From Tessaracoccus defluvii (GTDB taxonomy: Bacteria; Actinomycetota; Actinomycetes; Propionibacteriales; Propionibacteriaceae): DNA of 64,000 nucleotides. The translations under genes and the position numbers were made by a program. Shown here piece by piece: positions 1-8,256 of the stretch; position 1 is the first letter of the stretch; each line of letters begins with the position of its first letter. Under the pieces are notes generated by a model that saw only the letters and a program-made list of their open reading frames with translations, searched no databases and was not told the origin of the DNA. The stretch spans positions 1,426,001 to 1,490,000 of the forward strand of contig NZ_CP060789.1 in the NCBI RefSeq assembly GCF_014489575.1. Direction: 5' to 3'.

Positions 1-1
1 T

Positions 2-778
2 TACTGCATCCACTTCGCGGCTGCCATGGTGGCCATGGCCCGGATGGAGGGCATCGGGGCGCGGATGGCGATCGGTTTCACCGGAGGCACCCAACTGGAG
101 GACGGCTCGTTCGAGGTCAGCTCGCACGACGCCCATGCCTGGCCCGAGCTGTATTTCGATTCGCTCGGCTGGATCCCGTTCGAGCCGACCCCCGCTGTCG
201 ACGGCGCCGGCATGCCCGACCCGACCGCCACGCCCACCACCACCGGCGGACCCAGCGCATCGCCCACCGGGTCGGAGACGACCACGGCTCCCCCGACGAC
301 TGCGTCCCCGACGCCGACGCCCGGGACGGGCGGCCAGGGCGGGGGCTCGGCCCGCATCGCGCTGACCATCCTGGCTGTCCTGCTCGGGATCGCGGTCCTC
401 GGCTGCGTCCCCGCGGTCGTCAGGGTGGCCGTGCGGTTGCGGCGGCTCCGCCCCGGGCAGTCCGCCGAGGCGGCCATCGACGGCGCCTGGACGGAGGCCG
501 GAGCCCTGTTCGCCGACTATGCCCTGGCCTGGCCGTCCGTCTCCCCCGGCCGGGCAGCGGCCGCCGCGGTGACCCAGCTGCCACCCCAGGGAGCCGCCGC
601 GTTCGCGGCCCTCGGGTCGACGTTGGAGCGGAGCCGATTCGCCCGGGACGGCGACGCCGGCACCCAGGTGACGGCGCAGGTGACAGCATTGCGGCACGCC
701 ATCGACCGGGCAGCGACACCCGCCCAGCGGCTCCGGGCGCGGTTCCTGCCGCGTTCCCTGTGGCCGGGTCGCAGGTAA
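2..778 (+). CDS. Transglutaminase-like membrane protein, C-terminal part (5' end outside window)
   Basis: The frame is already open at base 2 and reads YCIHFAAAM, the catalytic-cysteine region of transglutaminase-like (TgpA-type) proteins. It continues to DAHAWPELYF, which carries the catalytic histidine, and to GWIPFEPTP, the usual end of this domain. A Thr/Pro/Ser-rich linker follows, then one membrane segment (around bases 350-430) and a cytoplasmic tail resembling the DUF4129 tail of these proteins. In actinobacteria this family sits beside DUF58 and MoxR ATPase genes, which would lie upstream of the window. The substrate is unknown. The start lies outside the window. Confidence 0.85.
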   Translation, partial: YCIHFAAAMVAMARMEGIGARMAIGFTGGTQLEDGSFEVSSHDAHAWPELYFDSLGWIPFEPTPAVDGAGMPDPTATPTTTGGPSASPTGSETTTAPPTTASPTPTPGTGGQGGGSARIALTILAVLLGIAVLGCVPAVVRVAVRLRRLRPGQSAEAAIDGAWTEAGALFADYALAWPSVSPGRAAAAAVTQLPPQGAAAFAALGSTLERSRFARDGDAGTQVTAQVTALRHAIDRAATPAQRLRARFLPRSLWPGRR

Positions 779-780
779 CC

Positions 781-809
781 TTGGGCCGCGTTGACGTGCG
801 ACATAGAAT
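781..809 (+). promoter_or_regulatory. Possible promoter of the DUF3040 gene
   Basis: TTGGGC at 781-786 and TAGAAT at 804-809 are separated by 17 bases, a normal housekeeping-sigma spacing, 33 bases before the ATG at 842. An alternative -35, TTGACG at 791-796, has no good -10 partner. This is motif reading only. Confidence 0.35.
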
Positions 810-841
810 GCACATACGAACGGTGAGCAAAGGGAGATCCG

Positions 842-1225
842 ATGGCGCTTTCTGAACAGGAACGCAAGCTGCTGGAGCAGCTTGAGGCCTCCCTGATGGC
901 CGAGGACCCGAAGCTCGCCGACACCCTGAGCGGTTCGGCGGCCACGCGGGTGCACCGCAGGAAGGCCGCACTCGCCGGCCTCGGCTTCATGGTCGGAGTG
1001 GTCACCCTGCTGATCGGGGTCCAGATCCATCCTGCTGTCAGCATCGTGGGCTTCCTGGTGATGCTCGGCGCCGCACTGCTCGGCATCTCCTCGTGGGCAC
1101 GTGCAGACGGCTCCCCGCAGCCCAGCAAGCCGGCCGGTCCGAAGCCGACACCGTCGTCGGGTTCGGGTTCCGACTTCATGAGCCGGCTCGACGAGCGCTG
1201 GCGCCGCGAACACGGCGACAAGTAG
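842..1225 (+). CDS. DUF3040 family small membrane protein
   Basis: This 127-residue protein starts MALSEQERKLLEQLEASL, the recognisable N-terminus of the actinobacterial DUF3040 family. Two hydrophobic segments lie at about residues 41-60 and 64-82, followed by a Pro/Ser/Gly-rich tail. An AGGGAG ribosome-binding site lies just before the ATG. The family is commonly found near cell-wall and division genes and its function is not known. It lies on the plus strand and converges on the dinB end 12 bases downstream. Confidence 0.85.
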   Translation: MALSEQERKLLEQLEASLMAEDPKLADTLSGSAATRVHRRKAALAGLGFMVGVVTLLIGVQIHPAVSIVGFLVMLGAALLGISSWARADGSPQPSKPAGPKPTPSSGSGSDFMSRLDERWRREHGDK

Positions 1226-1237
1226 CCCCGTCCGCCG

Positions 1238-2401
1238 TCAGCGACGCGCCAGCCTGGCGCGCTGCACCGCCTTCGGGCCGAAACGCAGCACCGCCCGGTC
1301 GATGGCGCTCTCCGCCTCCTCCCAGCCGCGCGCGGGCTCGTCCAGTGCCGGCTGCCGGTAGGTGCCGGACTTCAGGACCAGCTTCTCGGCCCGGACGCCG
1401 ACCCGGCGCACCCGCGCCCGCTGCAGGTTCAGCCTGGTGAACAGCCGCACCGCCTCCGCGTACAGATCGTTGGTGCGATCCGTCCAGGCGGGCAGGGTCC
1501 CCGTCCTGGTGATGGTGGTGAAATCGGCGAACCGCACCGACAGCGTCACCGTCCGGGTGACCATCCCCTGTGCCCGCATCCTGGCCGCGGTCCGGTCTGC
1601 CATGCGCAGGATCTCGGTGCGCACCACCGCCTCGTCGTCCGTGTCCTGGCCGAACGTCTCCTGTGAGCCGACGCTGTGTTCCGCGGGTTCGCGGGCCAGC
1701 ACCGAGCGGTCGTCACGCCCCCACGCCAGGTCGAACAGCAGCGCCCCCTGGTTGTCGCCCATGGCCCGCTGCAGCGTGGCGCGGGGGGTGGCGGCCAGGT
1801 CACGGACCGTGGTGAGCCCGAGCCGGTGCAGCCGCTCTGCGGTGACCTCCCCGACACCCCAGATCGCCTCGACGGGCAGCGGGTGCAGGAAGTCGATCAC
1901 CTCGGCGTCGACCACCCGCACCAGCCCGTCTGGCTTGGCCTGCTTCGAGGCCAGCTTCGCGATGAACTTGCTCGGCCCGATGCCGACGGAGCAGGCCACA
2001 CCCTGCTCGTCTGTCACCTGCACCCGCAGCCGCTCCCCGATCTCCACCGGGTCTCCGCCGAGGCGGCGCAGCGCGCTGGTCAGGTCGATGAACGCCTCGT
2101 CGATGGAGGCCATCTCCACCCGGTCGGTCAGCGCCTCGAAGATCTCCCGGATGCCGGCCGAGACGGCCGAGTAGTGGTCGAAGTCGGGGTGGACCACCGC
2201 GACCTGCGGGCACATCCGCCTGGCCCGGCTCGACGGCATGCCAGCCGTGATCCCGTACCTGCGGGCCGGATAGTTGGCGGACAGCACCACACCGCGGGTG
2301 GAGCCGCCGACGAACATCGGCACCTGCCGCAGCTCCGGGTTGCGTGCCATCTCCACCGACGCGTAGAAGGCGTCCATGTCCACGTGGGCGATCACCCGCA
2401 T
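1238..2401 (-). CDS. dinB: DNA polymerase IV (Y-family translesion polymerase)
   Basis: This 387-residue protein has the Y-family start HVDMDAFYASVE (first metal-binding Asp near residue 8) and SIDEAFIDLT near residue 100 with the other acidic catalytic residues, followed by helix-hairpin-helix (EAIWGVGEVTAERL) and little-finger regions. Because the acidic residues are present it should be an active polymerase, unlike the ImuB proteins that accompany DnaE2 in mycobacteria. It starts 3 bases after the dnaE2 stop with a GGGAGG site, so the two are surely cotranscribed. It is the last gene of a LexA-boxed operon. Confidence 0.95.
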   Translation of the reverse strand: MRVIAHVDMDAFYASVEMARNPELRQVPMFVGGSTRGVVLSANYPARRYGITAGMPSSRARRMCPQVAVVHPDFDHYSAVSAGIREIFEALTDRVEMASIDEAFIDLTSALRRLGGDPVEIGERLRVQVTDEQGVACSVGIGPSKFIAKLASKQAKPDGLVRVVDAEVIDFLHPLPVEAIWGVGEVTAERLHRLGLTTVRDLAATPRATLQRAMGDNQGALLFDLAWGRDDRSVLAREPAEHSVGSQETFGQDTDDEAVVRTEILRMADRTAARMRAQGMVTRTVTLSVRFADFTTITRTGTLPAWTDRTNDLYAEAVRLFTRLNLQRARVRRVGVRAEKLVLKSGTYRQPALDEPARGWEEAESAIDRAVLRFGPKAVQRARLARR

Positions 2402-2404
2402 CGG

Positions 2405-5400
2405 TCACCTCCCTGAACTTCCCGGGCTGGAATGCCACAGCTTGCGTGGGGCCTCCGCCGCTCCCGTGCCGGCCGGCTTGATGTCGGAGTACGGCGACTG
2501 CTTGAAGCCGCTGGCGTGCACCAGCACCCGCCGTCTGCCCATCCCGCCGGCGCGGCTCTTCGGGTCCGGCGGCGGCTCGAAGCCCTCCGGCGGCGGCTCG
2601 GTGGCGGCGTCGTCGGCCTGCTCCGCCGCGGGATCGTGCGCGGGGGTGCCCCTCGGGACCCATTCGCCGACCAGCGAGTAGCCGACGGGGACCTCGTCGA
2701 GGATCGCGGTGACCGCCGCCAACGCCTCGGCCTCGGTGGCGCCCGCCGTCAGCGCCGACCGCCAGGCCTCGTCGAGGGCCCCGAGGTCCCAGGCTCCGGT
2801 GGCCCGGATCGACAGGCCTCGCGGCCCTGTGCGTCGGATCCTGCCTCGGACGAGCAGCATCCAGGAGTCGAACACCGTCGAGGCGTAGGGACCCTGGACG
2901 TCCTCGAAGAAGGTGGTGTCGACGGGGCCGGTCGAGTCGTCGAGGGTGAGGAAGATGACGCGCCGGCCGGAGCGCACCGGCGGGGTCTGCGTCGCGACCT
3001 TCACCCCGGCCACCAGCACCTCCGAGCCGTTGCGGTGCTGCAGCAGCGTCCGCGAACTGGCGGCGCCGATGGCCCGCAGCAGCGGCAGGTAGCGGCCCAT
3101 GATGTGGCTGCTGGCGTCCAGGCCGAGGATCTCCAGTTCTGCCTTGAGCCGCTCGTCCTCGTCCATCTCCGGCAGCCCGGTGGCGACGACGTCGCCGGTC
3201 GGCTCGTCGGCCTCGGCGCCGAAGTCGAGGGCCGCCTGCACGGCCTGGGCGGCGACCACCCCGGTGCGGCGCTGCGCGCGGGCCAGCTCGGCCGGGTCGT
3301 CGCTCAGGACCTGGGGACGGCGCCCCTTGGCCCGCGCTGCGACCCGCTCGTCGGCCCGGCGGGCGCGGTGCAGGTCGGCCAGGGCGAGCAGCAGGTCGCG
3401 GCGGGTCACCTGCCCGCGCCGGCGGACCGGGGCGTGACGCCCGATCCGGTAGAGCCGGTCGAACGCGCCGGCCAGGATCAGCCGTTCGACGACGGGTTCG
3501 GCGACCCGGCCGCGGCCCCAGAAGTCGCTGAGGGAGTCGTACGGCTGCCCGGCGACGATGCGCTCGATCTCGGCCGCGGCGATGCCCTTGACGTCGGCCA
3601 GGGACAGCCGGATCCCCCAGCCCTCGACCTGGGGCAGGCCGTCGAGGACGGGCGCGCCACCGCCCATGGCGAGGTGTTCGGGCAGCGTGAGACCCTCGTC
3701 GCCATCGGTCAGCCGCTCGGCACGGTACGTGCCGGTACTGGCGTTGACGTCGAGGCCGAGCACGGCGATGTTCATCCGCCGCGCCTCCTCCAGCAGCAGC
3801 CGCTTCGGATACATGCCGGGATCGTGGGTGAGGACGCCGGCCAGGAAGTGGGCCGGGTGGTACCGCTTCAGCCAGGCCGACTGGTAGGTGGGCAGCGCGA
3901 ACGCGGCCGCGTGCGCCTTGCAGAACCCGAACGACGCGAACGACTCGAGGATGAACCAGATCCGCTGCGTCGTCGTCTCGTCGTAGCCGGCGGCCTCGGC
4001 ACGCTCGTGGAACCATCGCCGCACCCGCTCCTGTCTCTCCCGGTCGCCCAGCGCGCGGCGCACCTCGTCGCCCTGTGCCAGGCTGCAGCCGGTGACGGCG
4101 GAGATGATCATGATGATCTGCTCGTGGAAGACGACGACGCCGCGGGTCTGTTCGAGTGCGGGGATCAGGCTGTCGTGCAGATACTCGGGTTCGGTCCATC
4201 CCTGCCGCGCCTCCAGGAACGGGGTGACCATGTCGGACTTCACCGGCCCTGGCCGGAAGAGGGAGATGTCGACGATGATGTCCTCGAAGTTCTCCGGGCC
4301 GAACTTGCCGACCAGTTCCCGTTGCCCCGGCGACTCGATCTGGAAACAGCCGAGCGTGGCGCGGTGGGCGATCATGTCGTAGACGCCCGCGTCGTCGAAC
4401 GGGGCGAGCGCGTCGATGTCCGGCGCAGGCTCCTCCGGCACGGTGCGGGCGATCTCGTCGAGGGCGTGGGCCATGGCCGACTGCATCCGGATGCCCAGCA
4501 CGTCGAGCTTGAGCAGCCCGAGATCCTCGACGTCGTCCTTGTCGAACTGGCTCATCGGATAGCCGCCGAAGCTGGCCTCCAACGGGGTCCTCTCCTGGAG
4601 CGACAGGTCGCTGAGGATCACGCCGCAGGGGTGCAGCGCGATGTGTCGCGGCAGCCCGTCGAGGGATTCGACCAGGTTGAACAGCACGTCGAGGCGTTCC
4701 TCGCCGAGGCCGGCCGCGCGGAGCTCCGGCAGGTCCCGCAGCGCGGCCCTTGCGTCGCGGGCCCGGATGTGCGGGAACGCCTTCGCCATGGCGTCGACCT
4801 CGACGGGCGGCAGGCTGAGAGCGGCCCCCACGTCGCGGACGGCGTGCCGGACGCGGTAGGTCTCCACCATCGCGACGCACGCGACCCGCCGTCCGCCGAA
4901 GGTGGCGAGGATCTTGTCGTAGACCTCGGTGCGGCGGGCCGACTCGACGTCGAGGTCGATGTCGGGCAGCGCCTGCCGCAGCGGCGACAGGAACCGCTCC
5001 ATGATCAGCCCGTAGCGGATGGGATCCACACCGGAGACGCCGAGCGCGTAGTTGACGAGGCTGCCCGCACCGGAGCCGCGGGCCGCGCAGCGGATGCCGA
5101 GGTCGCGGACCAGGCCGACGACGTCGGCCACCGTCAGGAAATAGGACTCGAATCCGAGCCGACCGATCACGTCGAGTTCGTCGTCGAGGCGGTCGAGCAC
5201 GTCGCTGCCGGGGACCCCGTAGCGTTCGATCAGGCCGGCCTCGCAGCGCTGCCGCAGCACGCCGGGCGCCTCGGCCATCGTCGTGCCCAGCACCTCGAAC
5301 TCGGGCAGCCGGATCTCGCCCAGCCCGATGTCGCCGATCGGGTCGAGGCGGCAGCGCCCGGCCAGGTCCGCGGTCGTGGCGAGCAGATCGTCGGCGTCGC

Positions 5401-6226
5401 GGCGGCCGGTGAGCAGGCAGGCCTCCTCGGCTGCGCGCCGCATGGCCTCGCCGTCCTTGAGGTGCCCCTCCGCGTTGCGACGGTCGATGTTGCGCAGGTC
5501 GAGCGGGACCAGTCGGCGGGCCGCATCGAGCACGTCGACGGTGGCGGCCTGCTCGCGGCGCGCCATCCGCACCGCGTTGGTGAGGACGACCGGCACCCCC
5601 GTCTCGTCGCCCAGCCGGATCAGGCCCGCGGCCTGGTGCGCGGAGGCGACCCCGCGGCCACCCGTGTGGTGGTTGGTGGCTGCCAGCACCACGCCCTCGC
5701 CCAGTTCGTCGCGCCAGGTGGCGAGCCGCTCCGCGGCCAGGTCGGGGCGGCCAGCAGCCAGCGCCTCGCCCACCTCGGAGTCGGCGCCGAGCAGCACGAC
5801 CGTGTCCCGGCCGGCGCAGTGGCGCCCGACCAGTTCGCGGACCAGGACCGGCTCGGACCGCTCCCCCGTCAGCTGGGCGGCGGTGATCAGCCCGCAGAGC
5901 GCGCCCCAGCCCGCCCGCGAGGTGGCGAGTGTGACGATCCGTGGCAGCCGGTCGTCGCGGAGCTGCCCGCCGCGGGCCGCGGTGGGCCGGCTCTGGGGAC
6001 GCCAGCCGTCCGGGGAGACCGCCAGGTCGGCGCCGACGATCGGGGCGATCCCCGCCTGCAGGCAGGCCTTGGCGAACCGGACGGCGCCGTAGAGGCCGCC
6101 GCGGTCGGTGATCGCCAGCGCCTCCATGTCGTGCCGGGCCGCCTCCGCCACCAGCGCGGCCGGATGCGAGGCCCCGTACTGGAAGGAGTAGCCGGACGCG
6201 ACCCGCAGATGCGTGAAGGGCGTCAT
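2405..6226 (-). CDS. dnaE2: Error-prone DNA polymerase III alpha subunit DnaE2
   Basis: This 1273-residue C-family polymerase is of DnaE2 size. It begins with a PHP domain (THLRVASGYSFQYGASHP). The palm motif PDIDLDVES near residue 420 supplies catalytic aspartates. The finger region (FCKAHAAAFALPTYQSAWLKRYHP), a helix-hairpin-helix region and an OB-fold-like region (VLVAGVKVATQTPPVRSGRR) follow. DnaE2 performs damage-induced mutagenic synthesis. The start overlaps the stop of the upstream HEPN gene by one base. The last 30 or so residues, after DIKPAGTGAAEA, are weakly family-like. The reading frame is intact throughout. Confidence 0.95.
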   Translation of the reverse strand: MTPFTHLRVASGYSFQYGASHPAALVAEAARHDMEALAITDRGGLYGAVRFAKACLQAGIAPIVGADLAVSPDGWRPQSRPTAARGGQLRDDRLPRIVTLATSRAGWGALCGLITAAQLTGERSEPVLVRELVGRHCAGRDTVVLLGADSEVGEALAAGRPDLAAERLATWRDELGEGVVLAATNHHTGGRGVASAHQAAGLIRLGDETGVPVVLTNAVRMARREQAATVDVLDAARRLVPLDLRNIDRRNAEGHLKDGEAMRRAAEEACLLTGRRDADDLLATTADLAGRCRLDPIGDIGLGEIRLPEFEVLGTTMAEAPGVLRQRCEAGLIERYGVPGSDVLDRLDDELDVIGRLGFESYFLTVADVVGLVRDLGIRCAARGSGAGSLVNYALGVSGVDPIRYGLIMERFLSPLRQALPDIDLDVESARRTEVYDKILATFGGRRVACVAMVETYRVRHAVRDVGAALSLPPVEVDAMAKAFPHIRARDARAALRDLPELRAAGLGEERLDVLFNLVESLDGLPRHIALHPCGVILSDLSLQERTPLEASFGGYPMSQFDKDDVEDLGLLKLDVLGIRMQSAMAHALDEIARTVPEEPAPDIDALAPFDDAGVYDMIAHRATLGCFQIESPGQRELVGKFGPENFEDIIVDISLFRPGPVKSDMVTPFLEARQGWTEPEYLHDSLIPALEQTRGVVVFHEQIIMIISAVTGCSLAQGDEVRRALGDRERQERVRRWFHERAEAAGYDETTTQRIWFILESFASFGFCKAHAAAFALPTYQSAWLKRYHPAHFLAGVLTHDPGMYPKRLLLEEARRMNIAVLGLDVNASTGTYRAERLTDGDEGLTLPEHLAMGGGAPVLDGLPQVEGWGIRLSLADVKGIAAAEIERIVAGQPYDSLSDFWGRGRVAEPVVERLILAGAFDRLYRIGRHAPVRRRGQVTRRDLLLALADLHRARRADERVAARAKGRRPQVLSDDPAELARAQRRTGVVAAQAVQAALDFGAEADEPTGDVVATGLPEMDEDERLKAELEILGLDASSHIMGRYLPLLRAIGAASSRTLLQHRNGSEVLVAGVKVATQTPPVRSGRRVIFLTLDDSTGPVDTTFFEDVQGPYASTVFDSWMLLVRGRIRRTGPRGLSIRATGAWDLGALDEAWRSALTAGATEAEALAAVTAILDEVPVGYSLVGEWVPRGTPAHDPAAEQADDAATEPPPEGFEPPPDPKSRAGGMGRRRVLVHASGFKQSPYSDIKPAGTGAAEAPRKLWHSSPGSSGR

Positions 6227-6597
6227 CAGCCGGCCTCCCCCGCCACGTCCCGCTCCCGCAGGCGCAGCCAGCGGGCGGACTCCAGCAGGAACTGTTGCGC
6301 GTCGCGCACCAGGTCGGCGGCCTCACGCTCCCCGACGACGCCGCGCACCCCGGCCTCCGCCGCGAGGGCCCGCGGGGCGATGGCGGCGAAGTAGCCGCCC
6401 CATTCGCCCAGCTCCGGGGCAGCGGCGACGAGCAGGGTCCACACGTCGGCACGACCGCGGCCGCGGCGGGGGGAGGCCGTCACCACGGCGAGCGCCACCT
6501 GTTCTGCGCACCGGTACGCGCCGGAGAAGCGTTCGATGGGGAGGTCGGCGATGTCCGCCTCGACGACGAGCCGTCGGGCGTGGCTGAGGTCGATCAT
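6226..6597 (-). CDS. SAV_6107-type HEPN domain protein
   Basis: This 123-residue, mostly helical protein begins MIDLSHARRLVVEADIADLP and contains RFSGAYRCAEQVALAVV, matching the actinobacterial SAV_6107 HEPN-type family as I remember it. The family habitually lies next to dnaE2 and dinB, but its role is not established. Its ends overlap by one base both the upstream DUF6504 gene and the downstream dnaE2, which means tight translational coupling. It is presumably SOS-induced with the rest of the operon. Confidence 0.75.
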   Translation of the reverse strand: MIDLSHARRLVVEADIADLPIERFSGAYRCAEQVALAVVTASPRRGRGRADVWTLLVAAAPELGEWGGYFAAIAPRALAAEAGVRGVVGEREAADLVRDAQQFLLESARWLRLRERDVAGEAG

Positions 6598-6899
6598 CAG
6601 TCGAGCACCGCCTGCAGCACCCAGTCCTCGGAGTCGACGGTGCGGGCCAGTTCGTAGACGCCGCGCTGGCGTCCGTTGCCGGCCTCGACCCGCCAGATCT
6701 CCCGCTCTCCCAGCAGGTCACCCTCGGCGGCGGCGATCTCCTCGCCGCGGGCAGCGCGGACGCGGGGCCCCGTCCACCACGGGGCGGCCCGGTTCCAGCG
6801 GCCCTGGACCTCCTTGACCAGCAGCAGCCGGTCGCGCCAGATGAACTGCCGCGGCTGGTCCGTGAACAGCACGTGGATGGGTTCGTCGTAGGTACGCAT
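6597..6899 (-). CDS. DUF6504 family protein, first gene of the mutasome operon
   Basis: I chose the ATG at 6899 (MRTYDEPIHVLFTDQPRQF), giving 100 residues, because GGGAGG lies just upstream and a longer start would put the structured leader inside the protein. The FIWRDRLLLVKEVQGRW segment with later W-rich strands is typical of DUF6504, a small beta-rich actinobacterial family often next to dnaE2/dinB. Its function is unknown. It is the promoter-proximal gene, 137 bases from the LexA box. Confidence 0.7.
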   Translation of the reverse strand: MRTYDEPIHVLFTDQPRQFIWRDRLLLVKEVQGRWNRAAPWWTGPRVRAARGEEIAAAEGDLLGEREIWRVEAGNGRQRGVYELARTVDSEDWVLQAVLD

Positions 6900-6948
6900 G
6901 GCCGCCTCCCGGGGATCGCACAACATTTCGGTTAGGTTCGACCCGGGA

Positions 6949-6994
6949 GCCCCGCCCCGGCGTGGGGGTCGAATCCACGCCGGGCCGGGGCGGC
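6949..6994 (-). other. Strong hairpin in the leader of the mutasome operon
   Basis: CCCGGCGTGG at 6956-6965 pairs perfectly with CCACGCCGGG at 6975-6984 around a 9-base loop, and further G/C arms extend the stem to about 6949-6994. It lies between the LexA box and the first ribosome-binding site. No T-run follows, so it is not a classical terminator. It could influence leader RNA stability or translation. Confidence 0.5.
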
Positions 6995-7035
6995 CCATCA
7001 TCCGTGCCTGTTCAACCAGAGCTTCCCCGAACTAA

Positions 7036-7051
7036 TCGAACAGGCGTTCGG
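7036..7051 (-). promoter_or_regulatory. LexA (SOS) box
   Basis: The sequence TCGAACAGGCGTTCGG has the GAAC-N4-GTTC core of the actinobacterial/Bacillus-type SOS box, and the flanking bases match the mycobacterial consensus TCGAAC-N4-GTTCGA at all but the last position. It lies in the divergent gap between the DUF6504-HEPN-dnaE2-dinB operon and the oxidoreductase gene. The operon content suggests it acts on the minus strand. Confidence 0.85.
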
Positions 7052-7119
7052 ATGGATACCACTATAGGCGCTCCCTCCGACGAAACGTCAACCCCCGGGC
7101 GACCACTATCCTGTGCGCC

Positions 7120-8088
7120 ATGGTGATCATCCGTGGGGCGGGTCTGGCCGGACTCGCGGCCGCCGCCCGCCTGGCGCGACTCGGCCATGAGGTGACCCTC
7201 GCGACGGGGGGAACGCCGCTGGGCGATGCCTACGCACCCGGCGTTCCGACCAATCCCGATCCACTCGGAACCATCACGCTCCCCGCGGCCTGGCGGGATC
7301 TGTTCAAGAAGTCCGGCGGGCACCTGACGACCGAGCTGAACCGCGCCCACCTCACCCTCGTCGAGGCCGATCCTGTCGCCGTCGACCTTGGAGAGGGGGA
7401 CCTGCTGCGGCTGCCCGCCGAGCGCGGTGCCCAGTTCCGCGCCATCGGCGAGCGTCTCGGCGAGGCGGAGGCCGCCCGCTGGCGCGACCTGATCGATTCC
7501 CTGGACGACGCCTGGATCGTCTTCCGACGACACGCGCTCGAGGGGACGACCCCCGTCACGACGCCCGGGCAGCGGGCCGCGCTCCTGCTGGACGTGTCCG
7601 CCGGCGACCTGGCCGACCGCGTGCATCCCGCACTCGGACGCCTCGTCGTGGACGCCGCCGGCACCCCGGGGGCACCGGGCGTCGAGGCGCTTCCGCTGGC
7701 CGTCGAGCGCACGTTCGGGCGGTGGCGGCTGGTCGCCGCGGACGGCACAGCACGCCCCGGCACGTCGCTGGTGGGGCTGTTGACGACGCGGCTGGCCGAA
7801 CGCGGGGTGCAGCTGGCCGACGAGCCGCCCGGGCCCGTGGACATCGACTGCGTGCCCGCCGGGCCGGTGGGGCGGGCGCACGACGCAGCGGCCTGGCTGG
7901 CACGGACGCCGATCGCGGGCGCCGACGGCAGGCTGCGGGCCTCGGCGGCCTCACCGGCGGGAACCCAGCCGTGGGCCGAACTCGGCAGCGCCGCGCTCGC
8001 CGTCTACGCACTGCATGAGCGGCTCACGGGCGAGGACTGTCGTCCGACCAACGTCGACTTCCGGCTGCCGAGACTCCCCCAGGGATAG
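7120..8088 (+). CDS. FAD/NAD(P)-binding oxidoreductase-like protein
   Basis: This 322-residue protein opens with MVIIRGAGLAGLAAAARLARLGHEVTLA, a GxGxxG dinucleotide-binding fold as in phytoene-desaturase and amine-oxidase-like flavoproteins. It is short for that family (usually 420 or more), and the middle part gives no catalytic signature I can name. The C-terminus (GTQPWAELGSAALAVYALHERLTGEDCRP) is like the end of small actinobacterial homologues. Substrate and cofactor are unproven. It is divergent from the SOS operon. Confidence 0.65.
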   Translation: MVIIRGAGLAGLAAAARLARLGHEVTLATGGTPLGDAYAPGVPTNPDPLGTITLPAAWRDLFKKSGGHLTTELNRAHLTLVEADPVAVDLGEGDLLRLPAERGAQFRAIGERLGEAEAARWRDLIDSLDDAWIVFRRHALEGTTPVTTPGQRAALLLDVSAGDLADRVHPALGRLVVDAAGTPGAPGVEALPLAVERTFGRWRLVAADGTARPGTSLVGLLTTRLAERGVQLADEPPGPVDIDCVPAGPVGRAHDAAAWLARTPIAGADGRLRASAASPAGTQPWAELGSAALAVYALHERLTGEDCRPTNVDFRLPRLPQG

Positions 8089-8256
8089 GCCCGGCCGTCC
8101 GCGCTGCGGCGGACCTGGTCGATGGATTCTGCGCTGACAAGCACCGATACCTAGAGCCTGTTCGCTTGTAGCGAACGGATGTTCGAGACACCCCAGCAAG
8201 AGTTTCCCGACCATTCCCCAGAAAAAGTGTCAGACCCCCTCTGTTGAATAGACGGT

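Noticed and set aside
2432..6394. 1320-residue plus-strand open frame opposite dnaE2
   Set aside because: It is an antisense shadow caused by codon-position GC bias; the composition is anomalous and no ribosome-binding site or motif supports it.
1800..6452. 1550-residue open frame on the minus strand
   Set aside because: It is a high-GC shadow of dnaE2 and dinB, made of Arg/Pro/Gly-rich text with no family motifs except where it briefly enters the real frames.
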